Shown here piece after piece: positions 53,067-54,427 of a stretch of 54,427 nucleotides of DNA (position 1 is its first letter; the number at the start of each line of letters is the position of its first letter). The DNA is taken from NCBI RefSeq assembly GCF_947492815.1, contig NZ_CANLOB010000032.1:1-54427 (forward strand), read 5' to 3'. This DNA is from an uncultured Dokdonia sp. GTDB lineage: Bacteria; Bacteroidota; Bacteroidia; Flavobacteriales; Flavobacteriaceae. The notes under the pieces are model-generated. The model worked only from the letters and a program-made list of their open reading frames with translations, did no database searches and was not told where the DNA came from. A program made the translations under genes and the position numbers.

Positions 53067-54128
53067 ATGACATCGCTATATAAGACCCTCTGTTTCCTGA
53101 GTTTATCTCTTCTAATGTACGCTTGCGGAGACACCAAAAGTTTAGTTGGAAACTACTCCATTAAAACATCATCTACTAAAAATGCTGTTACCAATGGTGA
53201 AGACATTTCGTTTTCTCTTACTGCAAAAGAAACATATGCAATAGATTCTATTATATATGTAGTAGATGGCAAAAAATTACCTAAGACTACAGCAGTGACA
53301 AATTATACGACCAATATAAAAACGGCTACACTAGGTCGTAAAACAGTTGCGGCAACAATATATACCTCAGAAGGTACTGCAAATGCTACAACTCAGATTT
53401 CAGTTCTTCATACCAAAGCACCAAAAATATACGGTTATAAAATTATAAATCGTTTTCCTCATAAAACCGATGCGTATACACAAGGATTGGAATTTGTAGG
53501 AGACACCTTATATGAAAGTGCAGGAAAGTATGCTGAATCAAAACTACGTAAAGTAGATTATAAGACGGGAGATATATTACAAGAAGTCAAATTAGATAAC
53601 GCCTATTTCGCAGAAGGGCTTACGATATATAATGATAAGATATACCAACTCACTTGGAGAGAAAACACAGGATTTATTTATAATTTATCTGATTTTAAAA
53701 AGACAGGTACATTTACATACAATAGAAGTAAAGAAGGTTGGGGATTATGTAATGATGGTACTACAGTATATAAATCTGATGGATCTAGTAAAATATGGAA
53801 GTTAGATCCTACTACCCTAGCAGAGCAAAGTTATATAGAACCTACTAATCACAAAAGTGTATCTAAAGCTTTTAATGAACTTGAATATATAGACGGTAAG
53901 ATATATGCCAATACCTATCAAGTAGCCAGTATTGCTATTATTGACCCAACTACAGGCGCTATAGAAGGTCTTATTGACCTCACATCTTTACCAAAAGAAG
54001 TACAAAGTGGTCTTGATCCTCAGAATGAGGTATTAAATGGTATTGCGTATAAAGTAAATGAAGGACGCCTTTTTGTTACTGGAAAACACTGGAATACCTT
54101 GTTTGAAATTGAAATTTTTGAGAAGTAG
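53067..54128 (+). CDS. Glutaminyl-peptide cyclotransferase (bacterial/plant beta-propeller type), lipoprotein
   Basis: 353 residues from ATG 53067; the frame opens 57 bases earlier but that part lies in the ffs promoter. Lipobox MYAC18. An N-terminal Ig-like domain (about 25-120) precedes a five-bladed propeller of glutamine cyclotransferase (about 125-353): TDAYTQGLEFVGDTLYES, NAYFAEGLTIYNDKIYQLTW, EGWGLCNDGTTVYKSDGSSK, FNELEYIDGKIYANTYQ, NGIAYKVNEGRLFVTGKHW. Converts N-terminal Gln of exported proteins to pyroglutamate; in Bacteroidota, T9SS cargo often starts with Gln after signal cleavage, as several proteins here do (…AQ, …YGQ). Confidence 0.92.
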   Translation: MTSLYKTLCFLSLSLLMYACGDTKSLVGNYSIKTSSTKNAVTNGEDISFSLTAKETYAIDSIIYVVDGKKLPKTTAVTNYTTNIKTATLGRKTVAATIYTSEGTANATTQISVLHTKAPKIYGYKIINRFPHKTDAYTQGLEFVGDTLYESAGKYAESKLRKVDYKTGDILQEVKLDNAYFAEGLTIYNDKIYQLTWRENTGFIYNLSDFKKTGTFTYNRSKEGWGLCNDGTTVYKSDGSSKIWKLDPTTLAEQSYIEPTNHKSVSKAFNELEYIDGKIYANTYQVASIAIIDPTTGAIEGLIDLTSLPKEVQSGLDPQNEVLNGIAYKVNEGRLFVTGKHWNTLFEIEIFEK

Positions 54129-54262
54129 GTTTTTAATTTTCGTAATCAAGTATAACGTATTCTTACTTCAACAATAAATTTATCTAAGTGCTTATTACAG
54201 GATGCTTAGATAGAAAACTAATATGATATTAAGGGACGTTTTCTAAGTACGTTTTACCTTTT

Positions 54263-54300
54263 GATCATGAATCTCGCAAGTTTGCTTTCGCGAAAGCGTA
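54263..54300. repeat. Palindrome copy 13 with a flank shared with ctaA
   Basis: Core at 54284-54297 (GCTTTCGCGAAAGC). The whole 38-base block matches 32026-32063 inside ctaA at 33 positions. The remaining sequence to 54427 shows no gene; there is a hairpin-like TATCTAAG…CTTAGATA at 54181-54213. Confidence 0.85.
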
Positions 54301-54427
54301 TATAAGCTATCTCAAAATATAATTTTGAATATATAAGTTCTCGACTGCGCTCGAAATTGTAAAGGTTACCTAATTCGTTGACAAAAATGTATATTTTGTT
54401 ATGCGAATAAATACCAATGATTTAACC

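Noticed and set aside
54181..54213. Hairpin after the glutaminyl cyclase as a terminator
   Set aside because: Stem is short and no T-run follows; left unannotated as a terminator.
177..54297. Palindrome as FtsK-orienting sequence or as plain terminators
   Set aside because: A symmetric site cannot give direction, and many copies lie inside genes or upstream of promoters without T-runs.

Overview
The window looks like the chromosome of an AT-rich marine-type member of the Flavobacteriaceae (Bacteroidota). Evidence: several proteins end in type IX secretion (T9SS) sorting tails; promoters fit the Bacteroidota pattern (TTTG, about 19 bases, then TAnnTTTG) rather than -35/-10 boxes; Shine-Dalgarno sites are largely absent; there are SusC/CarboxypepD_reg-type receptors, and a tpx-dgkA-ftsK-lolA-lptF/G-ribB block. 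The genus cannot be fixed from sequence alone. No phage, IS element, tRNA, rRNA or CRISPR array is visible.

Layout. 1-4.5 kb: tail of a T9SS protein, then a LytS/LytTR two-component pair, an unknown lipoprotein and a 67-residue double-glycine-leader peptide whose predicted core has six cysteines. 4.5-12.4 kb: TonB-dependent receptor with a small membrane protein, a DUF1028/YdeI/DUF1801 operon and a large T9SS-sorted choice-of-anchor-I-like protein. 12.5-20.2 kb: ECF sigma factor (TTG start) with a membrane partner, rhomboid protease, SGNH hydrolase, DUF2200, a ChaN/EreA-like lipoprotein behind a perfect 34-bp palindrome, a carboxypeptidase-regulatory-like protein with a transglutaminase-like protein, and a beta-propeller lipoprotein. 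20.2-23.7 kb: Crp/Fnr regulator and an amidohydrolase operon. 23.7-27.3 kb: accessory island of two fibre-like proteins sharing an N-terminal 'RPTE-x-QF' module, each preceded by copies of the same non-coding repeat. 27.3-31.5 kb: SelO, a second Crp/Fnr protein, acetyltransferase, methyltransferase, CHAP hydrolase. 31.5-44.7 kb: minus-strand housekeeping genes: heme A synthase, lipoamide dehydrogenase, RibB with a degenerate RibA domain, LptF/G, LolA, FtsK, DgkA, Tpx, AhpC-type peroxiredoxin, pseudopilin-like protein, NhaC. 44.9-54.4 kb: S74 tail-fibre-like surface protein and a companion, PLP gamma-lyase with divergent Lrp regulator, CPBP protease with a triplicated 3' end, LRR protein, orphan gene, SRP RNA, glutaminyl cyclase.

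The strongest structure beyond genes is a dispersed palindrome, core GCTTTCGCGAAAGC: 13 exact and about five degenerate copies, roughly one per 3 kb. It lies between genes and also inside seven coding regions, always in one of two reading frames. In two unrelated exported proteins it supplies the end of the signal peptide (YAFAKAQ). Two copies share a longer flank, suggesting that it belongs to, or spread as part of, a larger unit.

The most system-like novelties are the two-component/lipoprotein/six-cysteine-peptide locus and the repeat-linked fibre cassettes. All functions are read from motifs and family knowledge; no search was run.
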